From Polaribacter glomeratus (GTDB lineage Bacteria; Bacteroidota; Bacteroidia; Flavobacteriales; Flavobacteriaceae), in assembly GCF_002954665.1 (NCBI RefSeq), contig NZ_MSCM01000002.1:1314137-1378136 (forward strand): a stretch of 64,000 bases of DNA, given 5' to 3'. Below the pieces are notes generated by a model that saw only the letters and a list, made by a program, of their open reading frames with translations, made no database searches and was not told the origin of the DNA. This document shows, in pieces, positions 27,187 to 35,944 of the stretch. A program made the translations under genes and the position numbers. The first letter of the stretch is position 1. Each line of letters begins with the position of its first letter.

Positions 27187-28242
27187 TTAAGCTACAACTC
27201 CTTGACAGCTGCTTCCTGAGCCCGCAGTACAACCATAACAATGTTGATTGATAATAATATTTCTGTCTTGCAACAATTCTTCATTATAATCGGCAATGTG
27301 TTTTACTTTACTGGCAACTTTTAAATTTAACATTTGATTAAAATCGCAGTCATACAACCAGCCATCCCAACTTACAGAAATTGTATTGGTACACATTACA
27401 TTTGCTACTGCTGCAGGATTGTATGCATCCACCAATGAAATCATATAATCTTCATAGTTTTCTGATGCGATTAAATAATCTAAAAAACGACTAATTGGTA
27501 AATTTGTAATTGCAAATAAGCTATGAAAATCGATTTCAAAATCATTTTTTAACGCCTTTTTAAAATCATTTTCTAACGCCATTTGATCTCCAGGTAAAAA
27601 TGCGCCCGAAGGATTATACACTAAATCTAGTTTTAAATCAGAACCTTCTAATCCGTAACCAATTTCATTTAGCATTTGCAAAGCTTTGATCGATTTATCA
27701 AAAACACCATCACCACGTTGTTTATCTGTTTTTCCACGTGTCCAATGGGGCATAGACGAAACCACATGTACTTTGTGTTTTTTGAAAAATTCAGGTAAAT
27801 CGTGGTATTTTTTATTAGCTCTAATAATGGTTAGGTTAGAACGCACAATAAAATCTTTAATTCCGGCTTTGGATGCTTCTTCTACAAACCATCTAAAATT
27901 AGGATTCATTTCTGGTGCACCACCTGTTAAATCTAAGGTATGAGCTTCTGTTTTTTTGATGACTTCCAAACATTGATTCATGGTTTCTAAGGTCATGATT
28001 TCTTTTCTGTCTGGGCCAGCATCTACGTGACAATGCGAACAAACTTGATTGCACATATATCCTAAATTGATCTGTAAAATTTCTAATTTCTTAGGACGTA
28101 AAGGAAACTGATTGGTTTCTTTAATTTTAGCAGCAAAAGTGGGTAGCTCTCCGTTTGCGAAAATTCCTTCAGAAAGAATTTCCATTTGACGAGACGTATT
28201 TGCAATGTCGTTATTTCTTGCTTTTAATGATTTAGTTGCCAT
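27187..28242 (-). CDS. arsS: Arsenosugar biosynthesis radical SAM protein ArsS
   Basis: A 351-residue radical SAM enzyme. The [4Fe-4S] motif CxxxCxxC is Cys64, Cys68 and Cys71 (GYMCNQVCSHCHVDAGP), followed by TLDLTGGAPEMNPNFRW. The C-terminus CYGCTAGSGSSCQG (Cys335, 338, 346) is the ArsS hallmark; in some relatives one of these cysteines is selenocysteine, but here all codons are TGT/TGC. ArsS joins dimethylarsenite to the 5'-deoxyadenosyl group. First of the tightly spaced block running on to PNP; a ~400-base repeat-rich gap separates it from the peroxidase-like gene. Confidence 0.93.
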   Translation of the reverse strand: MATKSLKARNNDIANTSRQMEILSEGIFANGELPTFAAKIKETNQFPLRPKKLEILQINLGYMCNQVCSHCHVDAGPDRKEIMTLETMNQCLEVIKKTEAHTLDLTGGAPEMNPNFRWFVEEASKAGIKDFIVRSNLTIIRANKKYHDLPEFFKKHKVHVVSSMPHWTRGKTDKQRGDGVFDKSIKALQMLNEIGYGLEGSDLKLDLVYNPSGAFLPGDQMALENDFKKALKNDFEIDFHSLFAITNLPISRFLDYLIASENYEDYMISLVDAYNPAAVANVMCTNTISVSWDGWLYDCDFNQMLNLKVASKVKHIADYNEELLQDRNIIINQHCYGCTAGSGSSCQGVVA

Positions 28243-28646
28243 ATTTTAGTTTTAAGTAGGCAGTTTCAGTATTCAGTTTGAGCAGGTTTTTCTGCCAACT
28301 GATTCCGTAAACTTTATGTTTTATGTTTATTAATACTTACGTAATTGGTTGTGGTTTGGTTTTATAATTAACAAAATTCAATTTAAACGAACTAGTGTCA
28401 CACTAAGCTTGTTGCAGTGATTTTTTGATAACTTAAAAAGTATATGAATTTCTAATTGAAAGATTCTTTTTTAAACTCAAGTTAAGCGATTTCTAAAATT
28501 TTGCCGAAAGGCTAGTTCAAAAGTTTAAGGTATAGATCCCGCGGAAAACGGGATAAGCGATTCATTTAGTTATTGCTGATGAGATCCTTCGTTTCTCAGG
28601 ATAAGCGATTCTCACAATTCTGTAAAAAACAGAATTGGTTCACTGC
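28243..28646. repeat. Decayed dispersed-repeat region
   Basis: No gene seen. At 28394-28419 the DNA reads AGTGTCACACTAAGCTTGTT..., a degenerate form of a common flavobacterial dispersed repeat (GTGTCACACTGAGCTTGTC). Further on, AGATCC...GGATAAGCGATT occurs twice (28533-28562 and 28581-28612), with a GTTAAGCGATTT half-copy near 28490. Confidence 0.55.
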
Positions 28647-28982
28647 TTACATTTCTAACTTGTCTACCTTATTCATCATTTGAACGCCATGAACCAAAGT
28701 TGCGCCACTTTTAATTGCTGCACCAACATGAATTGCTTCCATCATTTGTTCTTTGGTAATTCCGCGTTGCAAACCATCTTTTGTATACGCATCGATACAA
28801 TAAGGACATTGTTCTGTATGCGCAACGGCCAGGGCAATTAAAGATTTTTCGCGAGCTGTTAAAGCGCCTTCTTCAAAAACTTTTCCGTAATAATCAAAAA
28901 ACTTGTTTCCAAGTTCTTCACTCCATTCTGTTATTTTTCCGAATTTTCTTAAATCGGCAGCATCGTAATATGATTTTGACAT
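28647..28982 (-). CDS. Arsenosugar biosynthesis-associated peroxidase-like protein
   Basis: A 111-residue AhpD/carboxymuconolactone-decarboxylase-like helical protein. The redox motif CPYC (Cys59, Cys62) sits in AVAHTEQCPYCIDAYTKDGL with the conserved His a few residues ahead; GITKEQMMEAIHVGAAIKSG follows as in family members seen beside ArsS (TIGR04169). Likely a small thiol peroxidase or disulfide reductase protecting or reducing arsenical intermediates. Confidence 0.88.
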   Translation of the reverse strand: MSKSYYDAADLRKFGKITEWSEELGNKFFDYYGKVFEEGALTAREKSLIALAVAHTEQCPYCIDAYTKDGLQRGITKEQMMEAIHVGAAIKSGATLVHGVQMMNKVDKLEM

Positions 28983-29017
28983 GTGTTTTTTTCTTTTTAA
29001 AAGCGAAATATACTAAT

Positions 29018-29725
29018 TTATTTGCTGTTCAAAGTCCAGTTATATATTAGATAACTAATTTTTGCATCCGAACTTATTTGAATTTTAGTGTATGAATTTA
29101 TATAATCGATAATTGAACCATTTTTGGTAAAATCGTCTTTAAACCAATCAAAAAGTGATGAAATTTCAATTTTATCTTTCGAAATTTTATTTCTTGATGC
29201 ATCGTTAATAAAGTCTTTCATTAATCGAGATAATTCTGATTCTATATTTTTTTCAGTAAATGCTGTATTTGATAACTTAGGACAAGAACCAGAAGCGCAA
29301 TTTACACCCACATGAATTCTTGGGTCGAACAACGTTTTACGTAAAATTTCGTGTTCTATATAATCTAGCGTATAGGTTTTACCACCAACTTTTGCAAACG
29401 GAATTTTCCAAGCCGAATTTCCATTTTGTTTAATATCCATGATGGATTTTAGTGGGTAATTTTCTAAGATAATTTTAATTGTATATGCGTTGTAAGCATT
29501 TATCCAAAAGGCTTTTTGTTTATTTGTAGACCAATTTTTTTCAAGCGAAGTTTTTTCTAAATAGAATAAGAAAGTATCTAACTTATTTTCGTCTTTTTTG
29601 AATGACTTGTAATCTACAATTCCGTTTTTAGAAACATGCTTTTGTAGTAAATCATTAAAAATTGATGTTTGTGCTTTTGTTTGATGAAGGCTAAAAACAA
29701 CAAAAAAGATAAGGAGTTTTTTCAT
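29018..29725 (-). CDS. DUF547 domain-containing secreted protein
   Basis: A 235-residue secreted protein: signal MKKLLIFFVVFSLHQTKAQ, then DUF547 markers KAFWINAYNAYTIKIILENY, YTLDYIEHEILRKTLFDPRI and HVGVNCASGSCPKL. The conserved His, Cys and Trp suggest an enzyme, possibly a peptidase-like fold, but no activity is established. DUF547 genes often sit in arsenosugar clusters, which fits its position upstream of the peroxidase-like gene. Confidence 0.87.
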   Translation of the reverse strand: MKKLLIFFVVFSLHQTKAQTSIFNDLLQKHVSKNGIVDYKSFKKDENKLDTFLFYLEKTSLEKNWSTNKQKAFWINAYNAYTIKIILENYPLKSIMDIKQNGNSAWKIPFAKVGGKTYTLDYIEHEILRKTLFDPRIHVGVNCASGSCPKLSNTAFTEKNIESELSRLMKDFINDASRNKISKDKIEISSLFDWFKDDFTKNGSIIDYINSYTKIQISSDAKISYLIYNWTLNSK

Positions 29726-29778
29726 TTGTTTGGATTTCTAATTTTATAGACGAAACTTTTTTTGATTGATTACAAAAT

Positions 29779-30465
29779 TTAGTCTAAAATTTCTTCATTT
29801 ATTTTTAAGTTGAATCTTTTTCTAAAAAGATAAACGGCTCCATATAAAAGAGGTGTGTCTAGAACTGCAACAAGTACTTTAAAAAGAAAACCACCTATTA
29901 ATAAGGTTGAAAAAAGATGCCAAGGTAAAATTTTAAAAGTACATAGCAGAAAAATTACGGTAATCGTATCTATAAATTGCGATGCAAAGGTTGAGAAATT
30001 ATTACGAAGCCATAAATGTTTCCCATTGGTAAGATTTTTCCAGAAGTGAAAAATTCTGATATCTATAAACTGTGCAAATAAATATGCCATCATCGATGCA
30101 AAAACAGCTAAAGGAGACAAACCAAAAACTTGATGAAAAGTGCTATTATCTATAGGCGAATTATCAATTGCCGGTACAAAATCTGCCATTAAAATAATAA
30201 TCATCGAGAAAAAGGAAGCGAATATTCCGGCAATAACTACTTGATTTGCTTTCTTTTTTCCATAAATTTCTGATAAAATATCAGTAATTAAAAAGGTAAT
30301 TGGGTAAGGTAAAATGCCTACAGAGATTTCAAAACGATACCAACCAAAAGGTTCCCAATAAAAGAATTTTTGAAAAATTAAGTTAGAGGCAACCAATGAA
30401 GAGATAAATAAAGCAGCTAAAATTAAAAAGATACTATCTGCTACTTGTTTGTCTTTTTTTGTCAT
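29779..30465 (-). CDS. yhhQ: Queuosine precursor transporter (VUT/YhhQ family)
   Basis: A 228-residue inner-membrane protein with six predicted helices. Family hallmarks: LILAALFISSLVASNLIFQK, GILPYPITFLITDILSEIYG with the conserved Asp/Glu, and AQFIDIRIFHFWKNLTNGKH plus NNFSTFASQFIDT in the second half. It brings in preQ0/preQ1 for queuosine tRNA modification. Probably first gene of the minus-strand run toward the DUF547 gene (53 bases apart), without functional link. Confidence 0.9.
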   Translation of the reverse strand: MTKKDKQVADSIFLILAALFISSLVASNLIFQKFFYWEPFGWYRFEISVGILPYPITFLITDILSEIYGKKKANQVVIAGIFASFFSMIIILMADFVPAIDNSPIDNSTFHQVFGLSPLAVFASMMAYLFAQFIDIRIFHFWKNLTNGKHLWLRNNFSTFASQFIDTITVIFLLCTFKILPWHLFSTLLIGGFLFKVLVAVLDTPLLYGAVYLFRKRFNLKINEEILD

Positions 30466-30540
30466 TAAGCGAATTTACTAAATATTCTTTTTGTTTTAAA
30501 GTTTTAATAAATTATTAGATAGTTCTAGCCCTGATTGAAG

Positions 30541-30564
30541 CCTTTCGACAGCGCTCAAGAAAGG
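30541..30564. repeat. Dispersed short repeat matching the leuS N-terminal insert
   Basis: Reads CCTTTCGACAGCGCTCAAGA then AAGG. Against the reverse complement of leuS 43502-43525 I count 19 of 24 identical bases. It is a variant of the flavobacterial repeat CCCTTCGACTTCGCTCAGGA. Lies between the divergent yhhQ and fabD genes. Confidence 0.6.
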
Positions 30565-30715
30565 CTCTTGTTTGAGCTCTTTTTGTATTTACAAAAAAGC
30601 GAGTGCATTTAGACTTCGCTCAATATAAACTACAAGCGGGATTAGCTTCAAATAAAAATCATTATTTTAGCGTTCGATTATACAGTTATAAAAATCAACA
30701 ATTAAACAATAAAAA

Positions 30716-31603
30716 ATGAAAGCATATATTTTTCCGGGGCAAGGAGCGCAATTTACAGGAATGGGATTGGATTTATACGAAAAGTCTTCATTAGCGCAAG
30801 AATATTTTGAAAAAGCAAACACAATTTTAGGGTTTCATATTACAGATATTATGTTTGAAGGAACCGCAGAACAGTTAAAAGAAACGAAGGTTACACAGCC
30901 AGCAATTTTTTTACATTCTGTAATTTTAGCCAAAGTTTTAGGTGATTCTTTTCAACCAGAAATGGTTGCGGGTCATTCTTTAGGAGAACTTTCTGCTTTA
31001 GTTGCAAACGGTGTTTTATCTTTTGAAGACGGATTAAAATTAGTTTCTAAACGTGCTTTGGCAATGCAAAAAGCTTGTGAAATTGCACCATCCACAATGG
31101 CTGCAATTATTGGTTTAGAAGATAACTTGGTTGAAGAGGTTTGTACTGCAATTGATGGAGTTGTTGTTGCTGCAAATTACAATTGTCCGGGTCAATTAGT
31201 GATTTCTGGAGAAATTGAAGCGGTAGAAAAAGCCTGTGAAATATTAAAAGAAAAAGGCGCAAAAATGGCAGTAATATTGCCTGTAGGCGGGGCGTTTCAC
31301 TCGCCAATGATGGAGCCAGCAAGAGAAGAGTTAGCTGCTGCAATTGAAGCAACTACATTTAGCAAACCTACGTGTGCAGTGTATCAAAATGTAACTGCGA
31401 GTGCTGTTACAAATCCTGATGAAATAAAGAAAAACTTAATGCTACAATTAACGGCGCCTGTAAAATGGACGCAATCGATACAAGCAATGATTGCGGGAGG
31501 AGCAACTGAATTTATAGAAGTTGGACCCGGTAAAGTGTTACAAGGTTTAATGCGTAAAATTGATAGAAGTGTTACTGCAAGTGGAGCAGTTATGGCTGAG
31601 TAA
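30716..31603 (+). CDS. fabD: Malonyl-CoA:ACP transacylase
   Basis: A 295-residue acyltransferase of fatty-acid synthesis, moving malonyl from CoA to ACP. Hallmarks: FPGQGAQFTGMG at the start, the nucleophile elbow VAGHSLGELSAL with Ser88, conserved VSGE, and the catalytic His in VGGAFHSPMM. C-terminal EVGPGKVLQGLMRKID is standard. Length matches the family. Monocistronic: a strong terminator follows. Confidence 0.96.
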   Translation: MKAYIFPGQGAQFTGMGLDLYEKSSLAQEYFEKANTILGFHITDIMFEGTAEQLKETKVTQPAIFLHSVILAKVLGDSFQPEMVAGHSLGELSALVANGVLSFEDGLKLVSKRALAMQKACEIAPSTMAAIIGLEDNLVEEVCTAIDGVVVAANYNCPGQLVISGEIEAVEKACEILKEKGAKMAVILPVGGAFHSPMMEPAREELAAAIEATTFSKPTCAVYQNVTASAVTNPDEIKKNLMLQLTAPVKWTQSIQAMIAGGATEFIEVGPGKVLQGLMRKIDRSVTASGAVMAE

Positions 31604-31624
31604 AGATATAAATGACTATAATTT

Positions 31625-31660
31625 AGAAAAAGACCATCCTTTAAAAGATGGTCTTTTTCT
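31625..31660 (+). terminator. fabD terminator
   Basis: Perfect 14-base stem AGAAAAAGACCATC/GATGGTCTTTTTCT with an 8-base loop and T-tract. Confidence 0.9.
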
Positions 31661-31775
31661 GTTTATCAAATAAGATGAGCACTTTATGGATTCATAACGA
31701 CAGTTTATCAAGTGTACGTTTACAATACCTATATTCTCAATTAATTTTGTTTGGTAAATAGTAGAATCAGAATTT

Positions 31776-32450
31776 ATGAAAAATTATATTAAAATTGGAT
31801 TATTGTTATTTTTTGTAGTTATTTTAAATAGTTGCTCAGAAAGTACAACCGCTAACACAGCACCTGTTGTTATGACAAATATTACAACAGAAATTACCTA
31901 TACAACCGCAACTAGTGGCGGAGATGTTACTGATGATGGAGGTGAAATAATTACCAGTAGAGGTATTTGTTGGAGCACAAGTCAGAATCCAACTATTTTA
32001 GATAATGTAATTGCTGCTAGTACAAATGTTTTTGCAAGCAACATTATTGGTCTTGGTCAGAACGGTGGAACGTACTATGTACGAGCATACGCTATAAATG
32101 CAGTTGGAACGACTTATGGAAACCAAGAAATGTTTAATTCTTGGAAGTTAGACGACACTAAATGGGCATTTTTATTGAATTATAACGTCTCTAATTCAAA
32201 TTATCCTGGTGATGTAGATTTTTTTGCAAATGCAACTACAAAATGGGATGAGCCAGATTATCCTGGAGTATATACAACATTAGGTACTTGGTCTGTAGAA
32301 GGCGCTGTTGTTACGTATAACATGACAGGAGATTCAGCAGCAACAAGCTATATTTATACAGGAACTTCTGTAAATAATACAACAATGAGTGGCACCTTTA
32401 CTTGGGGAGCAAATCCTGCAAAAACTTTTACTGCAACAAAGTATCCGTAA
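31776..32450 (+). CDS. Lipoprotein with Ig/fibronectin-like domain, unknown function
   Basis: A 224-residue lipoprotein (lipobox ILNSCSES). Residues ~35-110 show the beta-sandwich pattern often seen in Bacteroidetes surface proteins: VTDDGGEIITSRGICWSTSQ, NPTILDN, YYVRAYAINAVGTTYGN. The rest is a second beta domain rich in Thr and Trp (TLGTWSVEGAVVTYNMTGDS). Likely surface-exposed; no enzymatic motif. Own terminator downstream. Confidence 0.75.
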   Translation: MKNYIKIGLLLFFVVILNSCSESTTANTAPVVMTNITTEITYTTATSGGDVTDDGGEIITSRGICWSTSQNPTILDNVIAASTNVFASNIIGLGQNGGTYYVRAYAINAVGTTYGNQEMFNSWKLDDTKWAFLLNYNVSNSNYPGDVDFFANATTKWDEPDYPGVYTTLGTWSVEGAVVTYNMTGDSAATSYIYTGTSVNNTTMSGTFTWGANPAKTFTATKYP

Positions 32451-32471
32451 TAAAAATTTAAGCGAATAAAT

Positions 32472-32501
32472 AAGGCCTTTACAATTTGTTAAAGGTCTTT
32501 T
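32472..32501 (+). terminator. Terminator of the lipoprotein gene
   Basis: AAGGCCTTTA/TAAAGGTCTT stem (one G.U) with following T-rich stretch. Confidence 0.7.
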
Positions 32502-32620
32502 CTCTTTTATAGAACTCTGATTGCAGATAATCGAATGAAGTCTACCATTCATAAAATCACTCTTTTAATAGAGTAGAAATGTGATCATTTTTGGTATTAT
32601 GAACTCAAAAAAAATGAATT

Positions 32621-35125
32621 ATGAAAACAAAATTATTTTTATTAACCGTATTAGCTTTCTGCAGCTTCACAATTAATGCTCAAACAATAATACCAGACGC
32701 AAACTTTGAACAAGCTTTAATAGATTTAGGGTACGATGATATTATTGATGGACAGGTATTAACGGCAAATATAAGTGGTGTTATTTCTTTAAATATTTCA
32801 GATCCTTTAAATAATGCAAATTTGCCAAACGTAGCAGGACTAATTACTAACATGACAGGAATTCAAGATTTTACTGCATTACAGTTTTTGTCATTAAATA
32901 ATAATAACGTTTCCGTTTTAAACGTAAGTAGTAATTTAGCATTGTTAGATTTAAATTATTCAAACAATAATATAACTACAATTGATTTAAGTTTAAATAC
33001 ACTTTTAAGAGCTCTATATTGTGAATCAAATAATATAACAACTTTAAATGTTGGTTCAAATCTAAACCTAGAATTTTTGTATTGTTCTTTTAATCAAATT
33101 AGTGTTTTAGATGTAAATTCCAATCCATTATTAGCTACCTTGTTTTGCGGTAATAATCAATTAAGTGCGTTAGATGTTTCGTTAAATACAGAATTAACTC
33201 AATTATCTTGTGACAACAATATGTTAACCGCTTTAGATGTAAGTTTAAATCCTTTATTAACATCTTTAGGGATTCAAAGGAACGCAATAACCGCTTTAGA
33301 TGTAAGTGTAAATAATTTGTTATCAGTTTTGTACTGTAGTTTTAATCAGCTTACAACTTTAAATATTGCAAATGGTAATAATGTAGCAATCGAAGTGTTT
33401 TATTCCATAGGAAATTCAAATTTAACTTGTATAACTGCGGATGCTTCAACACCGCCAATTGGTTTATCAGGTTGGTTTAAAGACAGTCAACAAATGTTTA
33501 GTGCAAGTTGTCCATTAACCTATGTGCCAGATGATAATTTAGAAGCTTATTTAGAAACGCATGATGCATTAGGAACTGTCGTTGCCCTAGGATCTCCTAT
33601 TAGTATGGGAAATGGTATTGCAAATGATAACTATGTTTTTACAAACAGCATAAATACAGTTACAAACTTGCAAGTTGCTAATTTATCAATTGCTGATATG
33701 ACAGGAATAGAAGATTTTACTGCTTTAGAAATATTAAGTGTAAGTGGAAATTTATTAACCACTTTAGATGTAAGTTTAAACAGTCAATTAGAAAAACTTA
33801 TTTGCGATAGCAATCAAATTACCACTTTAGATGTAAGTTCTAATACCCTATTACAGTTTTTAACTTGTGGTTACAATCAAATATCAAATTTAGATGTAAC
33901 TTTAAATACATCATTAATTGGATTGATCATTGATAATAACCTAATTTCATCAATTGATGTTAGTAGTAATGTTGCATTAGAAACTTTATCAAGTTCATCA
34001 AATTTATTAACCACTTTAAATGTAAGTTCAAATACTGCATTGACAAGTCTTTATCTTCAAAGTAATCAAATTACAGATTTAGATGTAAGTTCAAATGCTC
34101 TTTTAAATATATTCTACTGTAGTTATAATCAGTTATCAACGTTAAATATTGCTAATGGAAATAATACAGGATTTGCAACATTTGACTCAACAGGAAATTC
34201 GGCATTAACGTGTATTTACGCAGACGCTTCAACACTAGCAAATGGTATATTTGGTTGGGTTAAAGATATTCAACACGTTTTTAATGCAGATTGTTTCACA
34301 GTATGGACTGTACAAACAAACCCAACAACCACAACAGCATTATTAGCAGTTTCTGGTTTAGATGCAGATAATAATGGAAGTATATCATTGGCTGAAGCGG
34401 CAGCTTATGCAGGAACTTTAGATTTAAGCGGTTCAGGTATTACAGGCGTAGAAGGTTTACAGGCATTTACAGGTATTATAACCTTAGATGTTTCTGGAAA
34501 CGGAATTACAGATTTAAGTCCGTTAACAAACTCAACATTTAGCGTAATTGCAAAAACATCAGGAGTTACAAAAACCATTGCAAAAACATCAGCAATGGCA
34601 TTAGAAACTTTAATTTTAAGCAATAATAATTTTGAGGTAATTGATTTAAACAGTCTTGTTAATCTAAAAGTAGTTAAATTATTTAATAATCCAAATTTAA
34701 TAACGGTAAGCATCCAAAATGGAAACAATGCAACTATTACAGCATTCGATTCCTCAAATACGCCAAACCTAAGCTGTATTTTGGTAGATGACGTAGATGC
34801 AGGTTATTTATTAACTTGGACAAAAGATGACAAAAACACCTTTGTTGCCAATGAAGAAATTTGTAGATCTACAGTTTTAGCTGTTGATGATCTAGATTTA
34901 GAAGCAAATGTGTTTTTGTTCCCAAATCCTGTAGGAGATTTTTTAACCTTAGAACTAAGTAGTAATTTACAATTACAAAAAGTTAAAGTATATTCATTAA
35001 CAGGTAAATTAATAAAAGAAGTAACCCAAAATACATTAGATTTTACAAGATTTTCTAAAGGAGTTTATGTTTTAAAAATCTTTACAGACAGAGGTATGTT
35101 AACTAAAAAAATAATTAAACAATGA
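32621..35125 (+). CDS. Leucine-rich repeat protein with T9SS C-terminal sorting domain
   Basis: An 834-residue secreted protein: signal MKTKLFLLTVLAFCSFTINA, then two blocks of bacterial LRRs (~70-265 and ~360-525) with the repeating unit LDVSLNTxLxxLxCxxNQIT, each followed by a LTCITADAST-like cap. A third, degenerate block lies at ~590-700. Residues ~755-834 (FLFPNPVGDFLTLELSSNLQ ... GVYVLKIFTDRGMLTKKIIK) are a type A T9SS sorting signal, so the protein is exported by the type IX system and probably anchored or released at the surface. The ATGA overlap couples it to the next gene. Confidence 0.9.
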   Translation: MKTKLFLLTVLAFCSFTINAQTIIPDANFEQALIDLGYDDIIDGQVLTANISGVISLNISDPLNNANLPNVAGLITNMTGIQDFTALQFLSLNNNNVSVLNVSSNLALLDLNYSNNNITTIDLSLNTLLRALYCESNNITTLNVGSNLNLEFLYCSFNQISVLDVNSNPLLATLFCGNNQLSALDVSLNTELTQLSCDNNMLTALDVSLNPLLTSLGIQRNAITALDVSVNNLLSVLYCSFNQLTTLNIANGNNVAIEVFYSIGNSNLTCITADASTPPIGLSGWFKDSQQMFSASCPLTYVPDDNLEAYLETHDALGTVVALGSPISMGNGIANDNYVFTNSINTVTNLQVANLSIADMTGIEDFTALEILSVSGNLLTTLDVSLNSQLEKLICDSNQITTLDVSSNTLLQFLTCGYNQISNLDVTLNTSLIGLIIDNNLISSIDVSSNVALETLSSSSNLLTTLNVSSNTALTSLYLQSNQITDLDVSSNALLNIFYCSYNQLSTLNIANGNNTGFATFDSTGNSALTCIYADASTLANGIFGWVKDIQHVFNADCFTVWTVQTNPTTTTALLAVSGLDADNNGSISLAEAAAYAGTLDLSGSGITGVEGLQAFTGIITLDVSGNGITDLSPLTNSTFSVIAKTSGVTKTIAKTSAMALETLILSNNNFEVIDLNSLVNLKVVKLFNNPNLITVSIQNGNNATITAFDSSNTPNLSCILVDDVDAGYLLTWTKDDKNTFVANEEICRSTVLAVDDLDLEANVFLFPNPVGDFLTLELSSNLQLQKVKVYSLTGKLIKEVTQNTLDFTRFSKGVYVLKIFTDRGMLTKKIIKQ

Positions 35126-35604
35126 GGGTACTAAAAATAATAGTACTTGTTGCACTCGTAACAATGTATTCATGTCAAAATAATACAATTGTATTGACAG
35201 AGAGAATAGAAATGAAAATAGATAATACTATTGTTGATTTTAATAATAACATTGAGGCCAAATTAATATTATTACCAGCAAGTACAGGTTCTCCAAACTA
35301 TTTTAGATTAACGGCAGAAGATAATAGTTCTAATACATTTATGATAACTAACCTTTTTCCTGTTTTAGGAGTTACACCAGTCGTTCCAAGTTCTGGTGCA
35401 ATTCAAGCACCTGAAAGTAATTTTATTAGTGTTTTTGGTTTAGATGTTGATGATGGTAATGCTGGTAATAACTTAGTTTATTCAGTTACAGCTTTTGGTT
35501 TGGAAGGAGAGCAAATAGAAGCTACAATTAGCGGTACATATTATGATAATTTAAACGTACAGCATACACTATTTATTATAATTGATGTAACAAGAGATCA
35601 ATAA
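35122..35604 (+). CDS. Small lipoprotein, unknown function
   Basis: A 160-residue lipoprotein (lipobox TMYSC, Cys18) whose start overlaps the stop of the LRR gene by four bases (ATGA), so the two are translationally coupled. The mature part is beta-rich (FMITNLFPVLGVTP, GTYYDNLNVQHTLFIIIDVT). No family recognised; it may assist or accompany the LRR surface protein. Confidence 0.7.
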   Translation: MRVLKIIVLVALVTMYSCQNNTIVLTERIEMKIDNTIVDFNNNIEAKLILLPASTGSPNYFRLTAEDNSSNTFMITNLFPVLGVTPVVPSSGAIQAPESNFISVFGLDVDDGNAGNNLVYSVTAFGLEGEQIEATISGTYYDNLNVQHTLFIIIDVTRDQ

Positions 35605-35944
35605 GCTATGGTTTTATAAATAATTTAAAAACGCAAAAAAAATATTTTAATAGTAATAATGAGTATTCTCACAGCCTGTAATTGTCGAAATAAATCTGAA
35701 GATTCTATTTCTAAATGTTAATAACACACATACATATAATTTAGATGATGATATAAGCGTATAATTTTCATATAGTAAAGTAAAAACAACCAATCATCGA
35801 GTTAAAACAACACTTTATAGATTACTAGTTTCAAGGACCAAATTCAAATGCTATTTTTGAAAAGAATTATTTAATGAAAAAGAGAACATTGCTAAAAGCC
35901 ACAGAAATTTTCTGTGGTTTTTTAATTAAAACGTATCTTTAAGA
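35605..35944. pseudogene. Intergenic region with a possible decayed lipoprotein
   Basis: At 35659 an ATG opens a 20-codon frame with a lipobox-like LTAC and a stop. Out of frame downstream, short protein-like stretches (NTHTYNLDDDISV, FSYSKVKTTNHRV) suggest a lipoprotein gene broken by frameshifts. A terminator closes the region. Confidence 0.3.
35894..35924 (+). terminator. Terminator after the LRR/lipoprotein operon
   Basis: AAGCCACAGAAA/TTTCTGTGGTTTTTT hairpin with T-tract, about 20 bases ahead of the kinase start. Confidence 0.85.

Noticed and set aside
27187..27250. Selenocysteine in ArsS
   Set aside because: All cysteines of the C-terminal motif are TGT or TGC and the stop is a plain TAA; no in-frame TGA is present.
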